Assembly: GCF_040253615.1 (NCBI RefSeq)
Contig: NZ_JBEJGY010000004.1
Span: 2,480,001 to 2,544,000, forward strand
DNA from: Streptomyces sp. Edi4
GTDB lineage: Bacteria > Actinomycetota > Actinomycetes > Streptomycetales > Streptomycetaceae
Direction of reading: 5' to 3'
DNA length: 64,000 nucleotides
Part shown: positions 1 to 8,286 of the stretch, piece by piece
Position numbering within the stretch: the stretch's first letter is position 1
Layout of the letters: each line of letters starts with the position of its first letter
Position numbers and translations under genes: made by a program
The notes under the pieces: model-generated
What the model was told of the DNA's origin: nothing
Databases searched by the model: none
What the model saw: the letters and a program-made list of their open reading frames with translations, nothing else

Positions 1-962
1 GCGGCGTCGCCCTCGACTGCCCGCCCGGCGCCGCCTGCTCCTACAGCAGCCTCGGCTTCAACGTGCTCGGCCGCATCGTGGAGGTTTTGACCGGCACGAC
101 GTGGGACCAGGCCCTCAAGGACCTGCTTCTCACGCCGCTCGGCCTCACCCACACGATGACGCTGCCCGAGGAGGCGCTGGCGTTCCGCGCCGCGATGGGC
201 CATCTCGGCGAGTACGGCGAGGACCCCGTCCCCGCTCCGGCCTGGGACCTCATGCCGCGTTCGGCGGGGCCCTACGGCCGGGTGCTGGCCACCGCCGGTG
301 ACGTCGCCCGGCTCGCCCGGATGCACCTGGCGGGCGGCGCCGCCCCGGACGGGACCCGGCTCCTGAGCCCCGCGAGCGTCGCCGCGATGCGAAGCCGTGA
401 GGTCGACTCCCCCGACAAGTGGACCGTCCACGCCGACGGCTGGGGGCTCGGCTGGACGCTGTACGACTGGAACGGCGTCCAGGGCTTTGGGCACGACGGT
501 GCCTCGATCGGCCAGTACGGCTTCCTGCGGGTGGTGCCGGGCGCGGACGTCGCGGTGGTGCTCCTGACCAACGGCGGCGACGCGCGCCGGCTGTACGAGG
601 ACCTGTTCGCCGACCTGCTGCACGAGCTGGCCGGCGTGCGGATGCCCGCGCCGTTCGGACCGCCCGCCGAGCCGGTCGCGGTGGACTTCGCGCCGCTCAC
701 CGGCACCTACGAGCGTGAGGGCGTCCGCATCACCGTCTTCGAGCAGGACGGCGGGCCGCACCTGGTGTACGAGTTCACCGGCGGCATGAAGGACTTCTCG
801 CCGCCGCTGCGGATGGAGCTCGTGGCGGTGACGGACACGGTGTTCGCGGGGGCCGGCTCGGGGGCGTACAGCGCGGACTGGATGCCGGTCGTCTTCGCCA
901 CCCTGCCGGACGGCACGGCCTGCTGCTGCATCGGCATGCGCTGCGCCCCGAAGGTCGCCTGA
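1..962 (+). CDS. Serine hydrolase, beta-lactamase class C family (5' end outside window)
   Basis: The reading frame is open from the window edge (codons start at base 3), so the N-terminus with the catalytic SxxK motif lies upstream. The visible part begins in the second active-site motif (YSS, replacing the usual YSN/YxN, near base 42) and continues with the C-type fold. An HDG triad near bases 493-501 fits the third motif (HxG/KTG) of this family. The last 100 residues look like the small lipocalin-like domain often found after esterase/beta-lactamase domains. Proteins of this kind are esterases, D-aminopeptidases or penicillin-binding-like enzymes; the substrate cannot be told. It converges on era with an 18-base gap. 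Confidence 0.8.
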   Translation, partial: GVALDCPPGAACSYSSLGFNVLGRIVEVLTGTTWDQALKDLLLTPLGLTHTMTLPEEALAFRAAMGHLGEYGEDPVPAPAWDLMPRSAGPYGRVLATAGDVARLARMHLAGGAAPDGTRLLSPASVAAMRSREVDSPDKWTVHADGWGLGWTLYDWNGVQGFGHDGASIGQYGFLRVVPGADVAVVLLTNGGDARRLYEDLFADLLHELAGVRMPAPFGPPAEPVAVDFAPLTGTYEREGVRITVFEQDGGPHLVYEFTGGMKDFSPPLRMELVAVTDTVFAGAGSGAYSADWMPVVFATLPDGTACCCIGMRCAPKVA

Positions 963-980
963 ACCGCCCCCGCGACGGGG

Positions 981-1934
981 CTAGAAACCGAGCTTGCGCA
1001 GCTGCTTGGGGTCGCGCTGCCAGTCCTTGGCGACCTTGACGTGCAGGTCGAGGAAGACCGGCGTGCCCAGCAGCGCCTCGATGTGCTTGCGGGACTTCAT
1101 GCCGACTTCCTTCAGGCGCTTGCCCTTGGGGCCGATGATGATGCCCTTCTGGCTCGGCCGCTCGATGTAGACGTTGGCGTGGATGTCCAGGAGCGGCCTG
1201 TCGGCGGGCCGGTCCTCGCGCGGGATCATCTCCTCCACGACGACCGCGATGGAGTGCGGCAGCTCGTCCCGTACGCCTTCGAGCGCGGCCTCGCGGATCA
1301 GCTCGGCGACCATCACCTGCTCGGGCTCGTCGGTGAGGTCGCCCTCGGGGTAGAGCGGGGGGCTCTTGGGGAGCATCGGGATGAGCAGGTCGGCGACGAG
1401 GTTGACCTGTACGTCGCCCACGGCGGAGACCGGCACGATCTGGGCCCACTCGAAGCCGAGCTCCGTGGAGAGCTGGTCCACGGCGATGAGCTGTTCGGCC
1501 AGTGTCTTGGAGTCGACCAGGTCGGTCTTGGTGACGATCGCGATCTTGGGGGTCTTCTTGATCCCGGCGAGTTCCTTGGCGATGAATTTGTCGCCCGGGC
1601 CGAGCTTCTGGTCGGCGGGCAGGCAGAAGCCGATCACGTCGACCTCGGCCCAGGTGGTGCGGACCACGTCGTTCAGGCGCTCACCGAGCAGGGTGCGCGG
1701 CTTGTGGAGCCCGGGGGTGTCCACGAGGATCAGCTGGGCGTCGGGGCGGTGCACGATGCCGCGCACGGTGTGCCGGGTGGTCTGCGGGCGGTTGGAGGTG
1801 ATGGCCACCTTCTGCCCGACCAGAGCGTTCGTGAGGGTGGACTTGCCCGCGTTGGGGCGGCCGACGAAGCAGGCGAAGCCGGCCCGGTGGGTGGGGTCGG
1901 TGGCGGGGTCGGCGGCAGGGGTGCGAGCGCTCAT
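981..1934 (-). CDS. era: GTPase Era, 16S rRNA/30S ribosome assembly factor
   Basis: Era binds the 3' end of 16S rRNA and acts as a GTP-driven checkpoint in 30S subunit maturation. The 317-residue product has the P-loop GRPNAGKS at residues 25-32, the switch region with RPQTTRH, DTPG (G3) and TKTD (G4, an NKxD variant), and a C-terminal KH domain with the GxxG loop in IIGPKGKRLKEVG. I chose the ATG at 1934; the frame stays open further upstream through intergenic repeat DNA with no family similarity. The N-terminus is about 15 residues longer than the E. coli protein, as is common in actinomycetes. The promoter should lie in the repeat-containing region 1935-2338. Confidence 0.97.
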   Translation of the reverse strand: MSARTPAADPATDPTHRAGFACFVGRPNAGKSTLTNALVGQKVAITSNRPQTTRHTVRGIVHRPDAQLILVDTPGLHKPRTLLGERLNDVVRTTWAEVDVIGFCLPADQKLGPGDKFIAKELAGIKKTPKIAIVTKTDLVDSKTLAEQLIAVDQLSTELGFEWAQIVPVSAVGDVQVNLVADLLIPMLPKSPPLYPEGDLTDEPEQVMVAELIREAALEGVRDELPHSIAVVVEEMIPREDRPADRPLLDIHANVYIERPSQKGIIIGPKGKRLKEVGMKSRKHIEALLGTPVFLDLHVKVAKDWQRDPKQLRKLGF

Positions 1935-1984
1935 GCGGCCATTCTCCCCGATCCCGACCCCGTCGCCGCCCAGCCCCTCCCAAT

Positions 1985-2265
1985 CCGGCCCCCCGGGCTC
2001 CGCCCCGGACCCCGATCGCACCTGAAGGGCGCTCGTCCTCGAACGCCGGACAGGCTGAGGGTGCCCACGCGGGCCCACGTCGGATGCTCAGGGGCGCGGG
2101 GAACTGCGCGCTCAGCCACGCACGGTCGGCAGCCGGAGTCACTGGGGCTCCGCCCCAGACCCCGTTCGCGCCTGAAGGGCACTCGTCCTCAAATGCCGGA
2201 CAGGCTGAGGGTGCCGGAGCGGGCCAGCACCCACCCCGCCAGGGGCGCGGGGAACTGCGCGAACG
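1985..2265. repeat. Two tandem copies of a ~150-bp composite intergenic repeat
   Basis: The 404-base gap between era and the SDR gene is mostly repeat. A GC-rich segment beginning GGCTCCGCCCC and ending ACGCCGGACAGGCTGA occurs at about 1989-2058 and 2146-2208, 150 bases apart. Each copy is followed by GGGGCGCGGGGAACTGCGCG (2091-2110 and 2242-2261). Both elements recur elsewhere in this window, at about 6.7, 16.5, 20.1, 26.3 and 45.3 kb. Function is unknown; they sit only in non-coding DNA. Confidence 0.8.
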
Positions 2266-2338
2266 GGTTGAGGGTCCCGGTGCGGGTCAGGATCGGATAC
2301 TCAGGGGGCGCCGGGCGTCCATGTCGGGGGGCGGCATC

Positions 2339-3118
2339 ATGATCCGTATGGATGATGTCACCCCCACCCGCCGCCGCGTGCTCGTCAGCGGCGCCTCCCG
2401 AGGCCTGGGCCGTGCGCTCGCCCAGGCCTTCGCCGACCACGGCGACACCGTGGCCGTGCACTTCGGCGCCCGGCGCGAGGAGGCCGAACAGACCCTCGCC
2501 TCGCTCGCCGGGACGGGCCACGTGCTGGCGGGGGGCGACCTGTCCACCCCGCAGGGCGCCCGCACCGTCGCCGAGACCGCGAGCGAGGGGCTCGGCGGAA
2601 TCGACGTGCTCGTCAACAACGCCGCCGTGAATCTCCCGCACCCCCTGGCCACCACCTCCTACGAGGACTGGGCGGCTGCCTGGCAGAGCCACGTCTGCGT
2701 CAACCTCCTCGCGACCGCGAATCTCAGCCACCTCGCGGCGCGCCGCATGATCGAGCAGGGCACCGGTGGCCGGATCATCAACGTCGGCTCGCGCGGCGCG
2801 TTCCGCGGCGAGCCCGACCACCCGGCCTACGGGGCGACGAAGGCGGCGGTGCACGCGCTGGGCCAGTCCCTGGCCGTGCACCTGGCCCCGTACGGGATCG
2901 GCGTCGCCTCCGTGGCCCCCGGGTTCTTCGAGACAGAGCGGGTCGCCCACCGGCTGAGCGGCGCCGAGGGCGAGGCGATCCGCGCCCAGAGCCCGTTCGG
3001 CCGGGTGGCGACGCCGCAGGAGATCGCGTCGGCCGCGCTGTGGCTGGCGTCACCGGCCGCGGAGTGGGCCTCGGGGACGGTCCTCGACCTCAACGGGGCT
3101 TCGTACCTGCGGACATGA
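2339..3118 (+). CDS. Short-chain dehydrogenase/reductase (SDR)
   Basis: A 259-residue classical SDR, the usual family length. It has the NAD(P)-binding GASRGLG motif close to the N-terminus, NNAA, the catalytic serine in the INVGS segment and YGATK (the YxxxK catalytic pair). Such enzymes reduce 3-oxoacyl thioesters or oxidise alcohols; FabG-like activity is possible but not proven. The start is uncertain: ATGs at 2321, 2339 and 2348 are in frame, and 2339 has a G-rich stretch at suitable distance. It points away from era and towards the DUF916 gene, with no obvious partner. Confidence 0.88.
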   Translation: MIRMDDVTPTRRRVLVSGASRGLGRALAQAFADHGDTVAVHFGARREEAEQTLASLAGTGHVLAGGDLSTPQGARTVAETASEGLGGIDVLVNNAAVNLPHPLATTSYEDWAAAWQSHVCVNLLATANLSHLAARRMIEQGTGGRIINVGSRGAFRGEPDHPAYGATKAAVHALGQSLAVHLAPYGIGVASVAPGFFETERVAHRLSGAEGEAIRAQSPFGRVATPQEIASAALWLASPAAEWASGTVLDLNGASYLRT

Positions 3119-3159
3119 GCCGGACGTGCGCCGCACCCGCGCCGGACGTGAGCAGGACG

Positions 3160-3178
3160 TGAGCCCTCACTGGGCTCA
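3160..3178. terminator. Hairpin between converging genes
   Basis: A TGAGCCC stem, a TCACT loop and a GGGCTCA stem form a perfect 7-bp hairpin just after the SDR stop and over the stop codon of the converging DUF916 gene. It lacks a T tract, which is normal for high-GC actinomycetes. Confidence 0.4.
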
Positions 3179-4216
3179 TGTGTCCGCGGACGTGAGCCGC
3201 GCCGACGGGCGCCGCGCCGCCGTCCCGATGGCCCGCCGGCGTCGCCCGGCGCGGCGGCGTACGACTCGGTGCGCCGTGAAGGCGAGGGCTGCGGCCGCGA
3301 GGACGACCAGAGCGAGCCAGGGCAGGGCCAGGAACGACGCGCCGGCGGAACCCTTCGCGTCCTTCGCGCTCGCCGTCAACGTGACGTGTCCCCAGTCGAG
3401 TTGGGGGGAGCCACGCCAGGTCTCGGTGAGCGTGACCCGCTGGCCGGGCAGCAGCTCGGCGGGGACCGCGGCCGGGTCCCGGCTGAGCAGGGTCCGCCCG
3501 AACAGACCCGTGGCGCGCAGCGCGACCTTCGGGCTGAGCGTGACGTTGCCCCGGTTGTGCAGCGTGTACGTGATGTCGGTGCGGCTCTCTCCGGCGCCGG
3601 GCACCAGCGGCCGGTGCTGGCTGAGCCGGACGTTCTCGACGGCGAGCGCGGGCACGGTGGGCCCGCCGACGCGCAGATAGACCCGGGCGCCCACGGCCTG
3701 CCGCAGACCGACGGCGACCTTGCCACTGGCGGCGGGGCCCGGCGCGATCCGGTCGTCGAGCGCGACAAGGGCGCCCACGTGGTCGCCCGGCTCGGCGTCC
3801 TCGGGCACGGCGAGGGTGAAGGGCACGGCCAGCGAGGAGCGGGCCGGTACGGTGATCGCGCTCCGCTCGGGTCTCACCCAGGCCCCCACCCCGCTCTGCT
3901 TCTCCTGCTCGGCGCGCACGGCGAACCCGCCGTCGCGCTCGGTGTTGTACGCGTCGGCTCCGTACAGCCGCAGATTCAGGGGCGCCGCCGTCTTGTTGGT
4001 GACGGTCACCTGGTCGCGGAGGGTGGCTCCGGGGGCGGCGGCGAGGTAGAAGTACGGGCGCGCGGACGCTCCCGAACTCGCCGGATACACCGACCAGTTG
4101 CCGTTGTCGGCGGCGCGGGCCAGGGGCGCGGACAGCAGGGCGAACGCGGCGAGCAGAGCTGGCAGAGCGAGCAGAACGGTCAGGAGGAGGGCTGGGAGCG
4201 CGAACGGCTTGCGCAC
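3176..4216 (-). CDS. DUF916 / WxL-interacting-type surface protein with C-terminal membrane anchor
   Basis: A 346-residue exported protein. Residues 1-35 form a signal peptide (basic start, long hydrophobic core, cleavage after ARA). The mature part is beta-rich, with the DUF916-like pattern (NWSVYP start, PGATLRDQVTV, NKTAAPLNL), then a second immunoglobulin-like domain with YTLHNRGNVTL. A hydrophobic segment near residues 295-320 is followed by an Arg-rich cytoplasmic tail. In Firmicutes such proteins (WxLIP) bind peptidoglycan and WxL-domain partners. The next gene upstream encodes a WxL-like protein, 61 bases away on the same strand, so a surface complex is the natural inference. Confidence 0.75.
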   Translation of the reverse strand: MRKPFALPALLLTVLLALPALLAAFALLSAPLARAADNGNWSVYPASSGASARPYFYLAAAPGATLRDQVTVTNKTAAPLNLRLYGADAYNTERDGGFAVRAEQEKQSGVGAWVRPERSAITVPARSSLAVPFTLAVPEDAEPGDHVGALVALDDRIAPGPAASGKVAVGLRQAVGARVYLRVGGPTVPALAVENVRLSQHRPLVPGAGESRTDITYTLHNRGNVTLSPKVALRATGLFGRTLLSRDPAAVPAELLPGQRVTLTETWRGSPQLDWGHVTLTASAKDAKGSAGASFLALPWLALVVLAAAALAFTAHRVVRRRAGRRRRAIGTAARRPSARLTSADT

Positions 4217-4277
4217 GGTGCGAGACCCCCGGGGACGGGTGGGCCGGCCGGGTGCGCGCCCGGCCCACGGGTGGACA

Positions 4278-5597
4278 TCAGGTGAGGGTGAGGGTCAGTA
4301 CGCCGCTGTAGGCGCCGGGCGGGGTGAACGCCGGCACGTCCAGCGAGAGCTTCGCGTCCACGCTGAACTCGCCACCGGTGAGCGCGCCGTTCGGGGTGGA
4401 GGCGAGGGTCGCGCCCGCGCCGCCCACGGTTGTGGCCGAGCCCGCGACGCACACGGACGGCGAGCCGGCCTTGGTGGCGCAGGCGGGGGTCCAGCTGAGT
4501 CCGCCGGCGTCGATGGAGCCGCCGGGACCGGTGAAGTCGGTGACCTTGCCGGTCAGGGACCAGCCTGCGGGGCCGCCGCGGAAGTCCTGGACCGTCACCG
4601 TGTTCAGGGCGCCGGTGGAGGCGCCGCCCCTGCCGAAGTCGACCGCGCCGAGACCGACGCTGTCACCGGCCTGGGACATCGAGAGCGTGCCCGCGTTCAC
4701 GGCCGTGGTGAGCTTCTGGCTCGGGCCGGCCGGCGGCGGCGTGCCGGTCACCGTGTACGCCACCGGGCCGGCCCCGGCGGCCGGGTCCCAGGACGCGCCT
4801 TCGTACGCCACGATCCCGGTGGTCGCCGGGTCGGTGATCTTCGGCCGTGCGGTGAACGCGCCATTGGCGTCCGACTTGAAGGTGATCTTGTCGGCGGTGG
4901 TGGCGGTGCCGTTCCAGCCCGCGACGGTGACGTCGGCGTTCGGGGTGAATTTGGACCCGGTCACCGTGGTGCGCTCGCCCGCGTTGCCCGACGCGGGGTC
5001 GGCCGTGATGGCCCGCTCGTTGACCTGTCCGCCGCCGTCCGTGACGTCGACCGTCCCGGAGACGGGCGCGGGCGGGTTGGTCACCGTACAGGGGGTGTCC
5101 AGCTCCATGATGTAGCTGGTGTGGATGTTGTAGTCGCCGGGCGACAGGGTGATCGCGCCGGCCTTGGTGGCGGTGAAGCTGCCGCTCATGGAGAACGCGG
5201 GGAAGGCACCCTTGCCGGGTACGGGGTCGTTCTTCTTGGGGCCCGTCACGTCCACGGTGCCGCTCTGGGCGCCCGCCAGGACGACCTTGCCGGTCGGGGT
5301 CATGATGTCGGCGGGCAGGGCGATGTCGACGGGGTTGCTGGCGGCGGGCTTGTTCACCGTGTACGTCACGGTGACCTTGTCGCCCACCTTGGGTGAGGCG
5401 TTGTCGACGGCGACGGTCGCGTTCGTGGTGCCGTCGATGGGCGGGATGCCGGCGATGGCCGGCGGGACGCAGTGCGTGGCGAAGTCGACGGGCGTCGCGG
5501 CCAGCGCGTGCGCGGGTGCGGCGAGCGCGCCGGTCCCGGCGGCGAGTGCGACCGCCCCCAATACGGCGGCCATACGCCGTCTTCGACGGTTCGACAT
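4278..5597 (-). CDS. Secreted repeat protein with a WxL-like C-terminal motif
   Basis: A 439-residue exported protein with a twin-Arg-rich start and a signal peptide ending ALAA. Several immunoglobulin-like beta domains follow. The C-terminal third contains VTVQDFRGGPAGWSLTGK, in which W346-S347-L348 sits in the same context (D-x-RG...GWxL) as the first motif of WxL cell-wall-binding domains. The end (PPGAYSGVLTLTLT) aligns with the distal WxL strand, but the second Trp is replaced. The ATG at 5597 has a GAAGGGGG ribosome-binding site 7 bases upstream. Together with the DUF916 gene this looks like a divergent WxL/WxLIP pair. It may be annotated elsewhere only as a hypothetical or beta-xylosidase-like protein. 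Confidence 0.65.
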   Translation of the reverse strand: MSNRRRRRMAAVLGAVALAAGTGALAAPAHALAATPVDFATHCVPPAIAGIPPIDGTTNATVAVDNASPKVGDKVTVTYTVNKPAASNPVDIALPADIMTPTGKVVLAGAQSGTVDVTGPKKNDPVPGKGAFPAFSMSGSFTATKAGAITLSPGDYNIHTSYIMELDTPCTVTNPPAPVSGTVDVTDGGGQVNERAITADPASGNAGERTTVTGSKFTPNADVTVAGWNGTATTADKITFKSDANGAFTARPKITDPATTGIVAYEGASWDPAAGAGPVAYTVTGTPPPAGPSQKLTTAVNAGTLSMSQAGDSVGLGAVDFGRGGASTGALNTVTVQDFRGGPAGWSLTGKVTDFTGPGGSIDAGGLSWTPACATKAGSPSVCVAGSATTVGGAGATLASTPNGALTGGEFSVDAKLSLDVPAFTPPGAYSGVLTLTLT

Positions 5598-5872
5598 GGG
5601 CGGGCCCCCTTCGTGAAGTGGCACAGCGCGGCTCGGCTGCGCCGGCAGGGGCCCATTGACGGCTCGGCATGAAGAGAAGTCAATGGCATCCCGGCGCAGC
5701 GACTGATGGCCCATCAGATACTGTCAAGGTCCCACGCCCTGGCGGCATTTCACGCATCTTCGCACCGCCGACCGCTCGACGACGCGGGCGCGCGGAAGCC
5801 GGCGCCGCGTGGGGCGGCGCCGGCTCCTTGCGTGCGGTGCTGGGGTGAGCGGTGGTCGAGCAGGGTGCCGGG

Positions 5873-6355
5873 TCAGAACACGAACGGGCCCGGGGCCTGC
5901 GAGGTGGTCGCGTCGCAGTTGACGGTGATCCCGAAGATCACCATCTTCAGGGCGGTGCCGGCGAAGTAGGAGTTGAGGCTGTCGCCGGCGGCGACGGTAC
6001 CGCCCAGCGGGCCGATCGTGACCGAACTGCCCGCCGGGAGAGCCGGGTTGGCCTTGCCGCTGAAGACCCTGGTGCCGCCGCCGGCCTTGGCGAGGGTCAG
6101 GGTGGCGCTGATCTGGTTGGCGCCGACCGAGATCGGGGTGGTGACGGCCGAGGTCAGCGTGATGGTCGCGGCCGTACCGCTCTGGGTGGCGGTGAGGGTG
6201 GCGCCGCCACCGCCCCAGGTACCGCAGTCGTACGTGGCGGTCGCCGTGGTCGGCGTGACGGCGGCGGCGCTCGGGGCGAGGGCGAGGCCTGCGGCGGCCA
6301 CCGCCCCCACGGCGAGTGCGGCCCGCGCGACCGGCCTGCTGGTGCTCTTGCGCAT
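5873..6355 (-). CDS. Small secreted protein, function unknown
   Basis: 160 residues: a clean signal peptide (MRKSTSRPVARAALAV... ending near SAAA) and a mature beta-rich, Thr/Gly/Ala-rich domain with two Cys (DCGTW near the start and VNCDAT near the end) that could form a disulfide. I do not recognise the family. It is the first gene of the same-strand secreted trio and lies 275 bases upstream of the WxL-like gene, so it may be a further surface component. The gap 5598-5872 shows no other gene. Confidence 0.7.
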   Translation of the reverse strand: MRKSTSRPVARAALAVGAVAAAGLALAPSAAAVTPTTATATYDCGTWGGGGATLTATQSGTAATITLTSAVTTPISVGANQISATLTLAKAGGGTRVFSGKANPALPAGSSVTIGPLGGTVAAGDSLNSYFAGTALKMVIFGITVNCDATTSQAPGPFVF

Positions 6356-6693
6356 GATTCCCCTTCCCCTTGCAGGGAGTTGAACGTCTGCCGCGTCGTC
6401 GGCGCCGGGCCGCGCGTGCGGGGCCGGGTGCCTGTGCCGCGCGTCCACCGCCTGCCCCGGTGGCCCACGCGCACGGGTGCGCGGGCGTGCGGGCATGGCT
6501 CTGCCGGGGAGGGGGTGCGTGGTGGGTGCGCGGGGGGTGTGGCCGACGCCGGTGCGGGGTTGCGGCTCTGCACCCCGTGCCGGTTCCGTCCCGGGTTGGC
6601 TGACGGGCCGTCGGGTCGACTGCCGTCCATTGATGCGCGGGGCTCTTGGGATTGCAAGCCCCACCACGTTGATTGTTGGCCCGGGCCCACCCC

Positions 6694-6871
6694 TGCGCAG
6701 TTCCCCGCGCCCCTAGGCCCCGGCCGTGCGTGGCTGCTCGCGCCGTTCCCCGCGCCCCTCAAACCCGGCCCCCGCGGACCATGCGTGGCTGGGCCCGCAG
6801 TTCCCCGCGCCCCTCAGACCGACGTCGTCCGGCCGCCGTGCGTGGTTGCTCGCGCCGTTCCCCGCGCCCCT
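6694..6871 (-). repeat. Four copies of the GGGGCGCGGGGAACTGCGCG-type repeat
   Basis: The 578-base gap 6356-6933 has no convincing gene. Its second half carries four copies of the element, on the minus strand, at about 6694-6714, 6739-6759, 6796-6814 and 6851-6871. They are separated by 40-60 bases and often preceded by GTGCGTGG. The first half of the gap (6356-6690) should hold the promoter of the small secreted protein; nothing else was recognised. Confidence 0.75.
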
Positions 6872-6933
6872 AACCCCCCGTCCCTACGGGCCGGGTTGGT
6901 TCGGAGGGCAGGGGGCGGGTGTCTTGGGGGGGG

Positions 6934-7278
6934 TCAGAACGTTCCGGTTACTTCTCCGGAGGGGGTTGCGAGGAAGAGGGGGGTGGCGGGGCCGCCCAGG
7001 TCTCGTACTGCCGCCACGTCGGCCTCCGTCGGCTGGGGCGATCCCGTCACCACCACCGCCGCCTCCAGCGACTCCGCCCCGCTGGCCACCGCCATCGCCA
7101 CCGCCGTCCGCAGCGCGGACAGCTTCAGAGAGGGCAGCTCCACCGTGCCCGCCACATACGTACGGCCCGTCTCGTCGCGCACGGCCGCACCCTCGGCCAC
7201 GCCGTTGCGGGCCCGGGCGCTGCGCGCCAGCGTGATGATCTTGCGGTCCTCGGGCCCGAGTTCGGTGCTCTGTGTCAT
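6934..7278 (-). CDS. Degenerate cytidine deaminase-like protein
   Basis: 114 residues. In Streptomyces a gene of this kind between era and the CorC/ybeY/phoH cluster is usually called cytidine deaminase. The fold-like pattern is present (ARNGVAEGAAVRDETGRTYVAGTVE, then LSALRTAVAMAVASGAESLEAAVVV). The zinc and catalytic signatures HAE and PCxxC are absent, and the protein contains no cysteine. It is therefore unlikely to deaminate cytidine by the usual chemistry; a regulatory or structural role is possible. It follows the XRE regulator by 42 bases on the same strand. Confidence 0.75.
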   Translation of the reverse strand: MTQSTELGPEDRKIITLARSARARNGVAEGAAVRDETGRTYVAGTVELPSLKLSALRTAVAMAVASGAESLEAAVVVTGSPQPTEADVAAVRDLGGPATPLFLATPSGEVTGTF

Positions 7279-7320
7279 GCCCCGAGCATAAGGAGTGCCC
7301 CGCGCGCCCGCGCCGGGGGC

Positions 7321-8193
7321 TCAGCCCGCGATCGGGTACATCGACCCGCGCCGCCCCTCCGGCGAGGTCAGCCACTCCAGCTTCTCGGCGGTGCCGGTGT
7401 TCGGCAGCGGAGTGTGCAGCACGATCACCAGGTCCGGGCGGGCGGGGACGCGCAGTTGCGTGGACTCCACGTGCAGCGCGCCGACCACCGGATGCTCCAT
7501 CTCCTTGCGCAGCTGCCCGCCGGACTGGACGTCGCGCCGCTCCCACAGCTCGACGAACTCCTCGCTGAGCTCCATCGCCTGCTCGATCACCGCCTGGAAC
7601 CCCTCGTCGTCGGGCCGCTCCGAGCACGCCGCGCGGAACTGGGCGACGACGTGGCAGGCGATCTCCTCCCAACGCTTGGCGCGGGCACGGTAGATGGGGT
7701 CGCAGAAGAAGGCGAGCAGACAGTTCTGCACGATCTCCGGACGCATCCCGAGGACCAGCGAGGCCGCGTCGTTGTACATGACCGTGTTCCAGTACGCGTC
7801 CATGATGTGCGCGGGGAAGGGCATCCACGCGTCGATGAGGCGTTGCAGACCGTCACACATGGCGGCGCCCGCCGGGTCCACCTGGGGGGCCGGCGGGTTG
7901 AGGCCGGCCAGGACATACAGGTGGCGGCGCTCGGCGCTGGTCAGCTGGAGCACCCGGCCCACCGCGTCCAGCACCTGAGGCGAGACCGTGATGTCGCGGC
8001 CCTGCTCCAGCCACTGGTACCAGGAGACCCCGACGCCCGCGAGCACGGCGACCTCCTCGCGGCGCAGGCCCGGCGTGCGGCGACGGGCCCCGCCGTCGGG
8101 CAGCCCGGCCTGCGCGGGTGTGATCCGCGCCCGTCTGCTCATCAAGAACTCGCGCAGCTCGCTGCGGCGGCGTTTGTCGACCGGTGTGGCCAC
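7321..8193 (-). CDS. XRE-family transcriptional regulator with MmyB-like ligand-binding domain
   Basis: 290 residues. The N-terminal ~95 residues form an XRE helix-turn-helix (RRTPGLRREEVAVLAGVGVSWYQWLEQGRD), the usual start of MmyB/DUF families in actinomycetes. The rest is the MmyB-like PAS-fold domain that in characterised relatives binds fatty-acid-like ligands. The GTG at 8193 was chosen: it follows an AGGGGGAG ribosome-binding site, and the longer open frame has no family similarity. It is divergent from the MFS transporter, sharing a 93-base promoter region, and most likely controls that pump. Confidence 0.85.
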   Translation of the reverse strand: MATPVDKRRRSELREFLMSRRARITPAQAGLPDGGARRRTPGLRREEVAVLAGVGVSWYQWLEQGRDITVSPQVLDAVGRVLQLTSAERRHLYVLAGLNPPAPQVDPAGAAMCDGLQRLIDAWMPFPAHIMDAYWNTVMYNDAASLVLGMRPEIVQNCLLAFFCDPIYRARAKRWEEIACHVVAQFRAACSERPDDEGFQAVIEQAMELSEEFVELWERRDVQSGGQLRKEMEHPVVGALHVESTQLRVPARPDLVIVLHTPLPNTGTAEKLEWLTSPEGRRGSMYPIAG

Positions 8194-8219
8194 GGACTCC
8201 CCCTGAGAAACCGGCTGCC

Positions 8220-8233
8220 TGGTGGTGCCACCA
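8220..8233. promoter_or_regulatory. Candidate operator between XRE regulator and MFS pump
   Basis: A 14-base inverted repeat, TGGTGG-TG-CCACCA, lies in the middle of the 93-base divergent intergenic region. Its position fits an operator for the regulator encoded on the left. No consensus for this regulator is known to me, so this is inference from symmetry and location. Confidence 0.4.
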
Positions 8234-8286
8234 ACAGGATAAGTTCCCACTCTCCACGGACATTCCCGGGCCGCGAGGGTAGGGCC

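Noticed and set aside
5852..7291. 479-codon plus-strand frame spanning the small secreted protein and the deaminase-like gene
   Set aside because: It crosses repeat DNA, has no recognisable domain and overlaps two supported minus-strand genes.
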